The notes: a model not told the origin generated them from the letters alone. Counted from the stretch's first letter, positions 36,568 through 45,431 are shown. The stretch: 64,000 nt of DNA from an uncultured bacterium (GCA_903826405.1 CAIKEH010000013.1:186001-250000), one strand, 5' to 3'. Translations and numbers: made by a program.

Positions 36568-37320
36568 ATGGCTACAACACGTCGAAAGTTCATCGGTCAC
36601 ACCGCATTCAGCCTCTCCGCCTGGGGATTGTCCCCGGCAGCCAAAGCGATGGACGGAAACGTTCCTCAAAGACTTCGGGCGGTGTGTGTAGGCGGTCACC
36701 CGGATGATCCGGAAACAGGATGCGGAGGTACGCTCGCTCGTCTGGCCAATGAGGGACATTCCGTGACCATCATTTACCTGACCAGTGGCGAAGCCGGAAT
36801 TGTGGGGAAGAATGCTGCCGAAGCAGCAGAAATAAGAATGGCGGAGGCAAGAGCCGCCGCAAAAATAATTGGAGCTAAACCCGTATTCGCAGGTCAGATA
36901 GACGGGGCCGGAATGGTCAACAATGAATGGGTGGATAAACTGCACGAACTTATCTCCCGAGAAAAGCCGGACATCGTTTTCACACACTGGCCTGTGGATT
37001 CACATAAAGACCACCAATGCGCATCCCTACTCACCATTCAAAGCTGGATCCGTCATTCCCGAAAGTTCGATCTCTACTTCTTTGAAGTATGTACGGGAAA
37101 CCAGTCCATGATATTCAGGCCTACGGATCATGTAGATATCACTACAACAAGAGAGCAGAAAAAAAACGCTGTTTTCTGCCACCAGAGTCAGGATCCGCAG
37201 GGGATCTACGCCTCAGGCAGTTGCAATCACGCACTGATGGAAAATTTCAGGGGGCTCGAGGCCGATGTGCCTGCAGCTGAGGCATTCATCCGTGCCGGGC
37301 AAACGCTACATTTCGGCTGA
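36568..37320 (+). CDS. PIG-L family N-deacetylase, exported by Tat-like signal
   Basis: Zinc-dependent deacetylase of the LmbE/PIG-L family, 250 residues from the ATG at 36568. The N-terminus MATTRRKFIGHTAFSLSAWG is a Tat-like signal (RRKF), so it would act in the periplasm. The zinc site is visible as VGGHPDDPETGCGGTLARL (HPDD) and the distal HWPVDSHKDHQCA; GEAGIVGKNAAEAAEIRMAEAR is also family-typical. Substrates in this branch are N-acetylated sugars or glycoconjugates. The frame is open to 36487, but those 27 residues show no signal. Confidence 0.88.
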   Translation: MATTRRKFIGHTAFSLSAWGLSPAAKAMDGNVPQRLRAVCVGGHPDDPETGCGGTLARLANEGHSVTIIYLTSGEAGIVGKNAAEAAEIRMAEARAAAKIIGAKPVFAGQIDGAGMVNNEWVDKLHELISREKPDIVFTHWPVDSHKDHQCASLLTIQSWIRHSRKFDLYFFEVCTGNQSMIFRPTDHVDITTTREQKKNAVFCHQSQDPQGIYASGSCNHALMENFRGLEADVPAAEAFIRAGQTLHFG

Positions 37321-37410
37321 ATACCCTATTTTCTGCTTACGGTACAGTCTTTGTAATCGCATCCTGTTCTGAGGACTTGACCAAGAAATGAGAGAAATTT
37401 CACAAATCGC

Positions 37411-37440
37411 TTGTAATTCAACAGATATCCCATACCTTTG
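37411..37440 (+). promoter_or_regulatory. Promoter of the RRM gene
   Basis: TTG (37411-37413), 19 bases, then TACCTTTG (37433-37440) match the Bacteroidota -33/-7 consensus and spacing exactly. Transcription from here leaves a leader of roughly 125 bases before the ATG at 37574, long enough for cold-shock-type control. Confidence 0.7.
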
Positions 37441-37573
37441 CAAGGTCATTTTGAGTAGAGTACAGTTAAGTAAGTGAACGATTTCCACTGCTAAGCATTC
37501 CCTGCTAATAGAGCCGGTCTTCTTTACCCCCTGTGTTTTTCTCAAGTTTTTCATCATTTATCTTTTTTCAGTT

Positions 37574-37903
37574 ATGAACATTTATGTTTCCAACTTAAGC
37601 TTCAACGTACAGGATGAAGACTTAAGGGAATTCTTCGCCGAGTATGGTGAAGTGACTTCAGCAAAGGTTATCATGGACAAATTCACCAACCGTAGCCGTG
37701 GTTTCGGTTTCGTTGAAATGTCTGACGACGCAGCAGCGCAGAAAGCCATCCAAGAACTGGACGGCGCAACCGTGGAAGGCCGTGCCATCCGCGTAAGCGA
37801 AGCCAAACCTCGTGAACAGCGCCCCAGCAATGGCGGCGGTGGTGGCGGTGGCCAAAGGCGTTCTTTCTCTGGCGGCGGCGGTGGCGGTGGTAACCGTTGG
37901 TAA
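37574..37903 (+). CDS. Single-RRM RNA-binding protein with Gly-rich tail
   Basis: A 109-residue cytoplasmic RNA-binding protein. One RRM covers about 1-80, with RNP2 IYVSNLSF and RNP1 SRGFGFVEM, so RNA is stacked on conserved aromatics as in the Rbp family of cyanobacteria and Bacteroidota. The tail is glycine- and arginine-rich (GGGGGGQRRSFSGGGGGGGNRW), suitable for weak RNA binding or self-association. It stands alone with its own promoter, a long leader and a strong terminator, which suggests high, possibly cold-regulated, expression. Confidence 0.93.
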   Translation: MNIYVSNLSFNVQDEDLREFFAEYGEVTSAKVIMDKFTNRSRGFGFVEMSDDAAAQKAIQELDGATVEGRAIRVSEAKPREQRPSNGGGGGGGQRRSFSGGGGGGGNRW

Positions 37904-37923
37904 TCGGAGTTCCGAACAAATTG

Positions 37924-37953
37924 AAAGGGCTTCCTTCGGGAAGCCCTTTTTTT
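37924..37953 (+). terminator. Terminator of the RRM gene
   Basis: AAAGGGCTTCC (37924-37934) and GGAAGCCCTTT (37939-37949) form an 11-base perfect stem closed by a TTCG tetraloop, followed by a run of Ts. It starts 20 bases after the stop codon. Confidence 0.93.
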
Positions 37954-37970
37954 ATACTTTACTCTGGATC

Positions 37971-39131
37971 TCAGTTCACCTCGAGGAGATTACGCTCGGG
38001 AAGCTTGGGAAATGGCGTATGTGGATCACGCTGGTACCAGAATGAAACACTGGCGATATCGTCCTGAAGAGGAAGGTAGGTCCCATTGCCTCTCCAACCC
38101 AAAGCTTGTATCGTCACCTTGAGGTCCTTTTCGAAACGGATGGGATCGGTGAGGTGCCAGCGATACATGCCAAATCGCTGCTGTACGCTATAATGACCAT
38201 CGCCACGGATCACCTGATGAAGCCCGGCATATGGAGTACAGAATTCCGTGTATTCAGAGGTTTCCATTCCGTTAGATCCTTTTTGACGAGTGTCGAAATC
38301 ATATGAACCACAGAAGTAATCCTCGGTTCCAGTTCCGCAGATCGTGGGGAATTCACCATCACCATCCATGAAAAATTTGATTTCCCCCTCACCCCACCAT
38401 CCATTCGAGTGTGCACCATAGGCGATGTATGTACCTACATACTGCCCCTTGCCCTTTATGCCATCCACGATCGTGAAATCCTGCTTGTAGGGTAAAGGAT
38501 TGGTACGACGGAACTGGGCATGAAAATATGCCGCATCATCAGGGATCTCCGTCTGTATATAGTCCACCTGATAATACAGCACCATGTTTTCGTCAGCGAT
38601 ATTTTCCATCGTGATCCGGCATTTCTTCCGGAATGGCATGGGCCAATAACAGTTGAAAGCACTGCCAGGATTGACGGTCACCGCCATGGAATTGAGTTTG
38701 GCATATTGCCCCCAACCCATTCCAAAAAAATCACCTACTGGACATTCCACAGAGGGCTCCGTCTCATTGTCCCAATAAATCCGAAGTATGGAATATCGCC
38801 AGTTGCCGGTCGGGGTCATCCAAATGTGTTGTACGGAACCGCCCCCATCTATCTCTGCCAAGGTAAAGGTGGTCTTGGATTTGATCACCACGCTAGGACT
38901 GATCTTCCATTTTTGTCCCATTCCCCCCGATGCATTCAGCCCCGTCCCGGTTGTCGCCATTCCTCCCTTACCTTTTTCCCCGGTGAAATTCTCCGGACTG
39001 ATGGAACGACTTTTCGCATTGGACAGACGATAAATATTGCCCAAATTGACATCAACACCGTTGAAAGTCTGTTGTGCGAACGAGGAAAGGGAAAAACTCA
39101 ATGATAGAAGCAAGGCAAGCAGTCGTTTCAT
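37971..39131 (-). CDS. GH172 (DUF2961) secreted glycosidase
   Basis: Exported enzyme of glycoside hydrolase family 172, formerly DUF2961, whose members act on fructofuranosides or arabinofuranosides (for example difructose dianhydride hydrolases and D-arabinan-degrading enzymes). The 386 residues have a signal peptide MKRLLALLLSLSFSLSSFAQ and the tandem jelly-roll pattern with GGSVQHIWMTPT, LRIYWDNETEPSVECPVGDFFGMGWG, FNCYWPMPFRKKCRITMEN, GEFPTICGTGTEDYFCGSYDF and HWHLTDPIRF-like segments. The ATG at 39140 is an alternative start. It is not in a polysaccharide utilisation locus here. It is convergent with the RRM gene. Confidence 0.88.
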   Translation of the reverse strand: MKRLLALLLSLSFSLSSFAQQTFNGVDVNLGNIYRLSNAKSRSISPENFTGEKGKGGMATTGTGLNASGGMGQKWKISPSVVIKSKTTFTLAEIDGGGSVQHIWMTPTGNWRYSILRIYWDNETEPSVECPVGDFFGMGWGQYAKLNSMAVTVNPGSAFNCYWPMPFRKKCRITMENIADENMVLYYQVDYIQTEIPDDAAYFHAQFRRTNPLPYKQDFTIVDGIKGKGQYVGTYIAYGAHSNGWWGEGEIKFFMDGDGEFPTICGTGTEDYFCGSYDFDTRQKGSNGMETSEYTEFCTPYAGLHQVIRGDGHYSVQQRFGMYRWHLTDPIRFEKDLKVTIQALGWRGNGTYLPLQDDIASVSFWYQRDPHTPFPKLPERNLLEVN

Positions 39132-39325
39132 GTTGGTCATTTTTAAGGTGAATCGTTGGAGTTGATTAAATTTACGGATACGCGGGGAAAATCCAACAGG
39201 GTTTACCGGAAGAAGTGCTTTCGGAACTCATGAAATTCCTCCCCCGTATCCGTCACCCATGTTATTTTATCACCCGTGTCGATACAACTGTATCCCCACT
39301 TCTGTTTCTCTCGAGAATACCATTG

Positions 39326-40018
39326 ATGAAACCCCTGCTCATATATTGTTATGATGCCTACTGCGGCTGGTGTTTCGGCTTCAGCCCTGTCATCTCCAGA
39401 ATCGCCGAGGAATACAAGGGAAAGCTGGACACCGAGACCATTTCGGGCGGTATGATCCCGGAATCCTCGAGGCAACACATCGGAAAGATCGCATCCTTCA
39501 TACAAGCGGCTTACCAGGAAGTTGAAGAACGTACAGGGATCACCTTCGGACAGGATTTTCTTTGGCATATCAACCATCCGGACCTCTCAGATTGGTACCT
39601 GAATTCCGAGATTCCTGCACGGGCCATGTGCGTCTTCAAGGAATATCAGCCGGAAGATTCCGTCCTTTTCGCCGCAGATTTACAACACGCGCTTCATGTT
39701 GAAGGGCGTGACCTGACCGATGACGAAGCTTACCGACACCTGCTTGAACGTTGGGGTATCCCAGCAGACGAATTCTATACCAAATTGCACGATCCGGAAT
39801 ATGCGGAGAAGGCACGTTATGAGTTCAACCTCTGCCGTCAACTTCAGGTCAACGGCTTCCCTGCGGTACTCTTGCAGGCCGGCGAACTGAAATTCTATCA
39901 GTTAGCAAAAGGATATACCGACCATGACACCCTGAAAGAAAGATTAGATAATGTACTGAAGGAGATCGAAAGGGATATCCAAAAGGAATCATTCACCTCT
40001 CCGGGAACAGTCTCCTGA
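39326..40018 (+). CDS. DsbA-family thiol-disulfide oxidoreductase (FrnE-like, cytoplasmic)
   Basis: Thioredoxin-fold protein of 230 residues with the N-terminal active site YCYDAYCGWCFGFSP (CGWC), an all-helical insert (about 50-165) and cis-Pro VNGFPAVLLQ. From the ATG at 39326 (MKPLLIYCYD) there is no signal peptide, so it is cytoplasmic, as in the FrnE/2-hydroxychromene isomerase-related DsbA branch. The frame is open to 39215 but the extra part lacks similarity. Redox partner and substrate are unknown. The amidohydrolase gene starts 32 bases downstream. Confidence 0.87.
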   Translation: MKPLLIYCYDAYCGWCFGFSPVISRIAEEYKGKLDTETISGGMIPESSRQHIGKIASFIQAAYQEVEERTGITFGQDFLWHINHPDLSDWYLNSEIPARAMCVFKEYQPEDSVLFAADLQHALHVEGRDLTDDEAYRHLLERWGIPADEFYTKLHDPEYAEKARYEFNLCRQLQVNGFPAVLLQAGELKFYQLAKGYTDHDTLKERLDNVLKEIERDIQKESFTSPGTVS

Positions 40019-40050
40019 AACCGTACTGACAAAATATTTACGCTGAACAT

Positions 40051-41139
40051 ATGACCAGAAATCACTGCCTCATTTTCGCCATCTTCATGACAACGAGTTG
40101 CCAAGCACAGCACGGCACCATGGATTTTGAAAAATATGACCCTGTATCCACATTGGTGGTACCGGAGCATAAGCTATCAAAGGCAAAGTTTCCATTCATC
40201 GATGTCCATAATCATCAATTCAATATGCCAACCATGGATCTGGGAAGGCTGATCACGGAGATGGACAAACTGAACATGGCCGTCATGGTCAACTTGAGCG
40301 GCGACAATGGTGATGCGCTCAAAAAAGCCATAGCTAATGTTCGCGGTCATTACCCTAACCGATTCATTGTTTTTGCCAACGTGGACTTCGAAGGCGTGGG
40401 TGAACCCGGATGGTCTGAAAAAGCGGCGAAACAATTGGAAGAGGACGTCCGTAATGGAGCCAATGGTCTTAAGATCTACAAGGACCTCGGCTTCTCCGTG
40501 AAAGACAATTCAGGTAAAAGAGTATCGGTCGATGACCCAAGACTGGATCCGATATGGGAAATGGCCGGGAAGATGCGTATTCCCGTACTCATCCATACGG
40601 CAGATCCTGTGATGTTCTGGGAACCGATGGACGAACACAATGAACGTTGGCTCGAATTGGCCACACATCCTAATCGCAAAAGGGGCAACGACAACCCGGA
40701 GCCTTTCGAGGACCTGCTTGCAGAACAGCATCGCATGTTCGCCAAACATCCTTCCACCACTTTCATCGCTGCACATTTTGGATGGTATCCCAACAATCTG
40801 GACAAACTGGGTCACCTACTCGATAGCCTGCCTAATGTGAATGTGGAATTCGGGGCAGTGATAGCTGAACTGGGACGACAGCCGCGAATGGCCAGGAAAT
40901 TCTTCGAAAAATACCAGGACAGGATACTTTTCGGCAAAGATTCCTGGGTGCCGCAGGAATACTCCACCTATTTCCGTGTTCTGGAAACCGAGGATGAATA
41001 TTTTCCCTACCACAAAAAATACCATGCCTTCTGGCCCATGTACGGCATGGGCCTCCCCGACTCCATCCTGAAAAAAGTGTACTACAAGAATGCTCTTCGC
41101 ATTGTTCCGAACATCAATAAATCGGCCTTCCCCGAATGA
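40051..41139 (+). CDS. Amidohydrolase-superfamily lipoprotein or secreted protein
   Basis: TIM-barrel metallohydrolase of 362 residues. The N-terminus CLIFAIFMTTSC is a short hydrophobic segment with a weak lipobox (TTSC), so it may be lipid-anchored in the periplasm. Metal and catalytic residues are visible: DVHNHQFNM (HxH), GLKIYKDLG (Lys), LIHTADP (His), AAHFGWYP (His) and LFGKDSWVP (Asp). This matches the amidohydro-rel group (ACMSD/gamma-resorcylate decarboxylase-like), often with decarboxylase or hydrolase activity. The physiological substrate is unknown. Confidence 0.83.
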   Translation: MTRNHCLIFAIFMTTSCQAQHGTMDFEKYDPVSTLVVPEHKLSKAKFPFIDVHNHQFNMPTMDLGRLITEMDKLNMAVMVNLSGDNGDALKKAIANVRGHYPNRFIVFANVDFEGVGEPGWSEKAAKQLEEDVRNGANGLKIYKDLGFSVKDNSGKRVSVDDPRLDPIWEMAGKMRIPVLIHTADPVMFWEPMDEHNERWLELATHPNRKRGNDNPEPFEDLLAEQHRMFAKHPSTTFIAAHFGWYPNNLDKLGHLLDSLPNVNVEFGAVIAELGRQPRMARKFFEKYQDRILFGKDSWVPQEYSTYFRVLETEDEYFPYHKKYHAFWPMYGMGLPDSILKKVYYKNALRIVPNINKSAFPE

Positions 41140-41235
41140 GCTGCCGCATAACTGTCTTCCACATGGAGATTCAGTCTATTTGAGTCGAAATGGAGGAAAC
41201 GGGTTATCTTGCAGCCGTACAATTCAATCCCGCAT

Positions 41236-41817
41236 ATGGAATATAACAAGATCATTTCCGTTACAGGCCTTCCCGGACTGTTTGAATTAGTGAGCAGCAA
41301 GAATGACGGTGCGCTGGTTCGCTCCCTGGAAGACAAAACCACCAAATTCATATCCAACCGTGTTCATAATTTCTCCCATCTCGAAAGCATAGAGGTTTTC
41401 ACTCATGGCGATAACGTCAACTTGGTGGATGTCTTCCAGTCGATGGAAAAAGAAAGCGATAAACTTCCCGAAGAAAAGGATGCTGCAGGCATCAAGGCAT
41501 ATTTCCAGAAAGTATTCCCCGAACTGGACTTCGATCGTGTTTATAATAGCGACATGAAGAAGATGATCCGCTGGTTCTCCATCCTCAAAAGCAACAATAT
41601 CGAGATCAAGTTGACCGAAGTGGAGGAAGAAGTGGAAGAAATGGAAGAAGTGGCCCCTCCGGTTGAAGAGGTAAAGCCTGCCCAGGAAGCCAAAGCGAAA
41701 GCCCCCAAACCCGCAAAGGCGGAAGCGAAAGAAGAAAAACCGGCAACGAAGAAAGCAACTCCCCAAAAAAAGGCTGATGGCGAAGAATCCAAGCCGGCCT
41801 CGAAAAAAAATAAATGA
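41236..41817 (+). CDS. DUF5606 protein with Lys/Ala-rich tail
   Basis: A 193-residue cytoplasmic protein. Residues 1-130 are the DUF5606 domain, which is restricted to Bacteroidota: MEYNKIISVTGLPGLFELVS, IEVFTHGDNVNLVDVFQSM and DRVYNSDMKKMIRWFSILKS. The rest is an acidic stretch followed by a low-complexity KAPKPAKAEAKEEKPATKKA tail like histone H1/Hc1-type sequences, which could bind nucleic acid. The ATG at 41236 is chosen; upstream codons are hydrophilic extras. Function unknown. The M3 peptidase gene begins 73 bases downstream. Confidence 0.85.
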   Translation: MEYNKIISVTGLPGLFELVSSKNDGALVRSLEDKTTKFISNRVHNFSHLESIEVFTHGDNVNLVDVFQSMEKESDKLPEEKDAAGIKAYFQKVFPELDFDRVYNSDMKKMIRWFSILKSNNIEIKLTEVEEEVEEMEEVAPPVEEVKPAQEAKAKAPKPAKAEAKEEKPATKKATPQKKADGEESKPASKKNK

Positions 41818-41890
41818 TCCATTCACTTCGGACCGGAGGTTGAACCCGACGACAAGTCAGGTACAGCCGCCGGTTTTTTAATGCCACCCC

Positions 41891-43612
41891 ATGCCATATA
41901 GTGCAGACATCAAGAAGATCGAAAGAAGATTCGTGCCGGAGGATTTCAGCGTCACCACCTGGGATAACCTAGAACCCTTTTTCAGCGATCTCGCAGATCG
42001 CCCGCTATCCAGCGGTCCAGACTTGGAAAAATGGATGAAGGACATGAGTGAGTTGGAGGCCGTGATCAGTGAAGACGCTTGCTGGAGACAGGTACGCATG
42101 ACCTGTGATACTCAAAACAAAAAACTGGAAGAGGCATTCAACTATTTCTACCTGGAGATCCAGCCCAAGATCCAACCCTTTGCAGATCTACTCAACCGGA
42201 AATTGATCGACTGCACTTTCACAAAGGACTTAGATCAAAAAAAATATTTCACCTACTTGAGGTCGGTACGCAAGAACATAGAACTGTTCCGCACGGAGAA
42301 CATTCCCATCCAAGCGGAAATAAGCGTACTTCAACAGCACTATGGTGCCATCGCAGGGAAGATGACCGTTGAGGTGGGCGGTCAGGAATACACGCTGCAA
42401 CAAGCCACGCGTTTCCTGGAAAGTGAGGATCGCGAACTGAGAAGGTCCGTTTACATGAAGATCCAGCAAAGGCGAAAGGATGATGAGGATGCCTTGCAGG
42501 AGCTTTTCAGCAAGCTTGTTTCGAAACGGAATCAGGTTGCAAAGAATGCAGGCTTCGCAAGTTATCGGGACTACAAATTCACGGAAATGGGTCGGTTCGA
42601 TTACAAACCAGCCGATTGCTTCCAGTTCCATGAAGCGGTCCGTCAGCACGTGGTTCCCTTGGTGAATGAGATATATCGTCATCAGATGGACCGACTTTCA
42701 CTCAGCGATTTCCGCCCATGGGACACAGAAGCAGAACCCGCCGGCACGCAACCACTACGCCCTTTCCAAAATGGGCAGCAATTACTGGAAAAAACCATTG
42801 CCTGTTTCGATGAACTGGATCCATTTTTTGGGGATTGCCTCAGAAAGATGGAAAGCCTTGAACATCTTGATCTGGATAGTAGAAAAGGCAAAGCCCCCGG
42901 TGGTTACAACATGCCTCTGGCGGAAAGTGGCGCCCCATTCATTTTCATGAATGCTGCGGGACAGATGTCCGATGTCACCACCATGGTCCATGAAGGCGGA
43001 CATGCCATACATTCTTTCCTTTCACACGCACTCGAACTCAGTGCCTTCAAGGAATATCCCACGGAAATGGCGGAGGTCGCCAGCATGGCCATGGAACTCT
43101 TCAGCATGGATCACTGGCATAGCTTCTTCGACAACGAAGAGGAATTGAGAAGAGCGAAAAGACATCAGTTGGAGCGCGTCATCACCATCTTCCCCTGGAT
43201 CGCCATCATTGATAAATTCCAACATTGGGTTTACGAACAACCTGATCATTCCGTGGCCGAAAGAACTTCAGCTTGGAAACGGATTCTTGATGAATTCGCG
43301 ACCACCACAATGGACCAAAGTGGACTTGATGCCTTCAGGGCCATTCAATGGCAGAAACAACTGCATCTTTTTGAAGTTCCTTTCTATTACATAGAATACG
43401 GTATCGCACAATTAGGCGCATTAGGTCTCTGGAAACAATACAAGGAAGATCCCCGATCTGCACTTGCTAATTACACCAAAGCACTCAGTTTGGGGGGCAC
43501 CCGAACTCTGCCAGAATTATATGCGGCCGCAGGCTTAAGCTTCGATTTCAGTCCGGAATATATCCGCGATCTCATGATATTGGTCAGGAAAGAGCTTGAG
43601 CAAGTAGGCTGA
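41891..43612 (+). CDS. M3-family oligoendopeptidase
   Basis: Zinc metallopeptidase that cleaves short peptides in the cytoplasm, 573 residues. The active site HEGGH lies in TTMVHEGGHAIHSFLS, with the downstream glutamate in YPTEMAEVASMAMELF. GYNMPLAESGAPFIFMNAAGQ and FYYIEYGIAQLGALGLW are M3/PepF signatures. The N-terminal helical lid (about 1-200) is complete. A terminator follows after 120 bases. Confidence 0.94.
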   Translation: MPYSADIKKIERRFVPEDFSVTTWDNLEPFFSDLADRPLSSGPDLEKWMKDMSELEAVISEDACWRQVRMTCDTQNKKLEEAFNYFYLEIQPKIQPFADLLNRKLIDCTFTKDLDQKKYFTYLRSVRKNIELFRTENIPIQAEISVLQQHYGAIAGKMTVEVGGQEYTLQQATRFLESEDRELRRSVYMKIQQRRKDDEDALQELFSKLVSKRNQVAKNAGFASYRDYKFTEMGRFDYKPADCFQFHEAVRQHVVPLVNEIYRHQMDRLSLSDFRPWDTEAEPAGTQPLRPFQNGQQLLEKTIACFDELDPFFGDCLRKMESLEHLDLDSRKGKAPGGYNMPLAESGAPFIFMNAAGQMSDVTTMVHEGGHAIHSFLSHALELSAFKEYPTEMAEVASMAMELFSMDHWHSFFDNEEELRRAKRHQLERVITIFPWIAIIDKFQHWVYEQPDHSVAERTSAWKRILDEFATTTMDQSGLDAFRAIQWQKQLHLFEVPFYYIEYGIAQLGALGLWKQYKEDPRSALANYTKALSLGGTRTLPELYAAAGLSFDFSPEYIRDLMILVRKELEQVG

Positions 43613-43734
43613 TACCACGAAGTGGTAGTAAGAATCTTGAGCGTTACGGTTCAAAAGGCCCATATATTTGTCATTGACGGCAAGTACACGGATCCAAAAA
43701 AATCAATATAGCTACTAATCAGAGCCTTAACTGA

Positions 43735-43768
43735 AGTCCCGGTGTTTCCACATCGGGGCTCTTTTTTT
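43735..43768 (+). terminator. Terminator downstream of the M3 peptidase gene
   Basis: AGTCCCGGTGT (43735-43745) pairs with ACATCGGGGCT (43750-43760) as an 11-base stem with two G-U wobbles and a four-base loop, followed by CTTTTTTT. It is 123 bases after the peptidase stop. Confidence 0.8.
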
Positions 43769-44012
43769 GGAAGATCGGATCCGTGAATCTAACAACATGA
43801 CGTGGTCGTTACCAGATATTTCGTCTACCGACAAACTCGATCTCGTACGTGTTGATCAGAAGTAGGATGGAATGGGATCTTATAATAGATATGGATCACT
43901 AAAAAAAATCAATGCTTTCTGGATAAGGAACACTAATCGATCATCCAAGCGTATACTTCATATCTTGACTCACCTGGCTAGTTGCATATTGAATTCTATT
44001 GCAGAAATAAAA

Positions 44013-44046
44013 AAGTCCCGGGGATTCAATCCGGGACTTAGCATTT
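44013..44046. terminator. Bidirectional terminator-like hairpin
   Basis: AAGTCCCGG (44013-44021) and CCGGGACTT (44031-44039) form a perfect nine-base stem with a nine-base loop. T-rich tracts lie on both sides (AGCATTTTTT on the plus strand, TTTTATTTC on the minus strand). No gene ends nearby on either strand. Confidence 0.6.
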
Positions 44047-44057
44047 TTTGTCAGAAG

Positions 44058-44083
44058 CCTGTGAATATCTTGATGTTCGCAGG
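44058..44083. repeat. 12-base-stem hairpin
   Basis: CCTGTGAATATC (44058-44069) pairs with GATGTTCGCAGG (44072-44083) over 12 positions with two G-U wobbles and a two-base spacer. It lies 19 bases after the bidirectional stem and before the repeat array. Confidence 0.5.
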
Positions 44084-44144
44084 TGTATGAGGTATTCGGG
44101 GGTAGAGGCCGGGAATACGTTCTCAAAGGGTTCCTTCAAAAAGG

Positions 44145-44496
44145 AATGGATCGGGTGGTTTCTCAGGGTCTGGATCGGGTTTCTTAGGATCTTCGGATTT
44201 TAGGGCTTCTCAGGGTTTGGATCGGTTTTCTTTAGGGTCTTGGATCTTGGGGCTTCTCAGGGTTTGGATCGGTTTTCTTTAGGGTCTTGGATCTTAGTGG
44301 TTTCTCAAGGTTTGGATCGGTTTTCTTTAGGGTCTTGGATCTTAGTGGTTTCTCAAGGTTTGGATCGGTTTTCTTTAGGGTCTTGGATCTTAGGGCTTCT
44401 CAGGGTTTGGATAGGTTTTCTTTAGGGTCTTTGGATCTAAGTGGTTTCTCAAGATTTGGATCGGTTTTCTAAGGGTCTTTGGTTTTTCAGGGTTCG
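44145..44496. repeat. Intergenic tandem repeat, about seven copies of 47-49 bp
   Basis: Counting from the word TCTCA, copies begin at 44161, 44208, 44255, 44303, 44351, 44398 and 44447, so the period is 47-49 bases. The two central copies (44303 and 44351) are nearly identical; the outer ones degrade. Each unit is itself a dimer of two diverged half-units of about 24 bases sharing GGT(C)TTGGATC and GGTTT(T)CT. There are no unique spacers, so it is not CRISPR. G and T dominate the plus strand. Confidence 0.9.
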
Positions 44497-45014
44497 GTCT
44501 TTATATTTTTTCAGTCCAGGACTGAAGATTTTACGAAGTGAAAGTTGACTGATACGGATCGTTCTTTCTTAGGATTGGATTTGAATGTGGTTTCGGACGG
44601 TTTCAGGATATTGGTGGTCTTCATTTCCTATCAATCAACTTCTATGTAAAAGTATAACGGAGAGGATACCTGTACAAGAGCAGTACTACTACATTTCACG
44701 TCTTCCTGAAATACTGTAATCCTAGTAGATCTACGTGAATTTGGGCACGTAACCTACCTCAGCAGACTGATTCCTTTGGTCAGAGAAAAACAATTAACTT
44801 ATTGAAATTCATATTATTATACAAAATTTGGAAATTGCTCTCCCTTCCAGGTTCGGATCATAGCGAATCGAATGGATCCAAATAGCTGCGGAAAATGCGG
44901 TGCCCGAACCTGTGGTGAATAGGCCTTTCAGGGGGCTTTTTGAGAAATTAATTGGTTGAAAAAAAGATGTGCTTTGATTAGAGCTTTCCGAGTGGATACT
45001 ACTAACGGATACGA

Positions 45015-45431
45015 TTAATCGCAATTTGGGCAGACGCCATGCACTACCATGCTCACTTCCTGCATCCGATATCCGCGGGGCAATCGAACGGATGGTACAT
45101 CCAGTTGATTGATGCATGTGGCCTTGCCACAATGATGGCAGATGAAATGAACATGCCGGTCATGATGATGTCCATCCACGCATGCATCACGGCATAGGGC
45201 ATACCTGAGAGAATTATCCGAAGTCGGAATGACATGGATGATCCCCTTGCCGACAAAAGCCTGCAGGGTACGGTATACTGTTACCCGATCCAGTTGACCG
45301 GAAGCCTGACCTTCCAGGTCGGAATGTGAGAGTGCTTGTCCTGTTTTCAGAAACACATCCAGTATCCCTTTTCGAACCGTAGTTACACTAAGGCCATGAT
45401 CCCGGAGTATGGATAATGCTTGTTCTTCCAT
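45015..45431 (-). CDS. Fur-family metal-dependent repressor (Zur-like)
   Basis: DNA-binding metalloregulator of 138 residues. The N-terminal winged helix is LSVTTVRKGILDVFLKTGQALSHSDLEG with the recognition part QLDRVTVYRTLQAFVGKGII. The metal sites are rich in His and Cys: CRDACVDGHHHDRHVHFICHHCGKATC and a final CPNC, giving two CxxC pairs for structural zinc. The HHHDRHVHF pattern with short acidic content resembles Zur more than Fur, but that is not certain. It starts 11 bases after sco, in one operon. A perfect palindrome in the sco/merC promoter is its likely target. Confidence 0.9.
   Translation of the reverse strand: MEEQALSILRDHGLSVTTVRKGILDVFLKTGQALSHSDLEGQASGQLDRVTVYRTLQAFVGKGIIHVIPTSDNSLRYALCRDACVDGHHHDRHVHFICHHCGKATCINQLDVPSVRLPRGYRMQEVSMVVHGVCPNCD

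Larger units (their letters stand above)
43613..45014. other. 1.4-kb non-coding stretch with tandem repeats and hairpins
   Basis: No credible gene: the open frames at 43872-44090, 44240-44425 and 44809-45132 are short or read through repeats. In order it holds a short TACCAC/GTGGTA hairpin after the peptidase stop, a terminator (43735-43768), a bidirectional terminator-like stem (44013-44039), a 12-base hairpin (44058-44083), the 47-49-bp repeat array (about 44145-44496), and about 500 bases with nothing recognisable before fur. Confidence 0.7.

Noticed and set aside
44240-44425. 61-codon repeat peptide
   Set aside because: It is only a translation of the tandem DNA repeat and has no start context or domain.
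44145-44496. CRISPR array
   Set aside because: The repeats are contiguous, without unique spacers; no cas genes occur in the window.
44809-45132. 107-codon minus-strand frame next to fur
   Set aside because: Its first part is a shadow of fur in another frame and the rest has no recognisable family.
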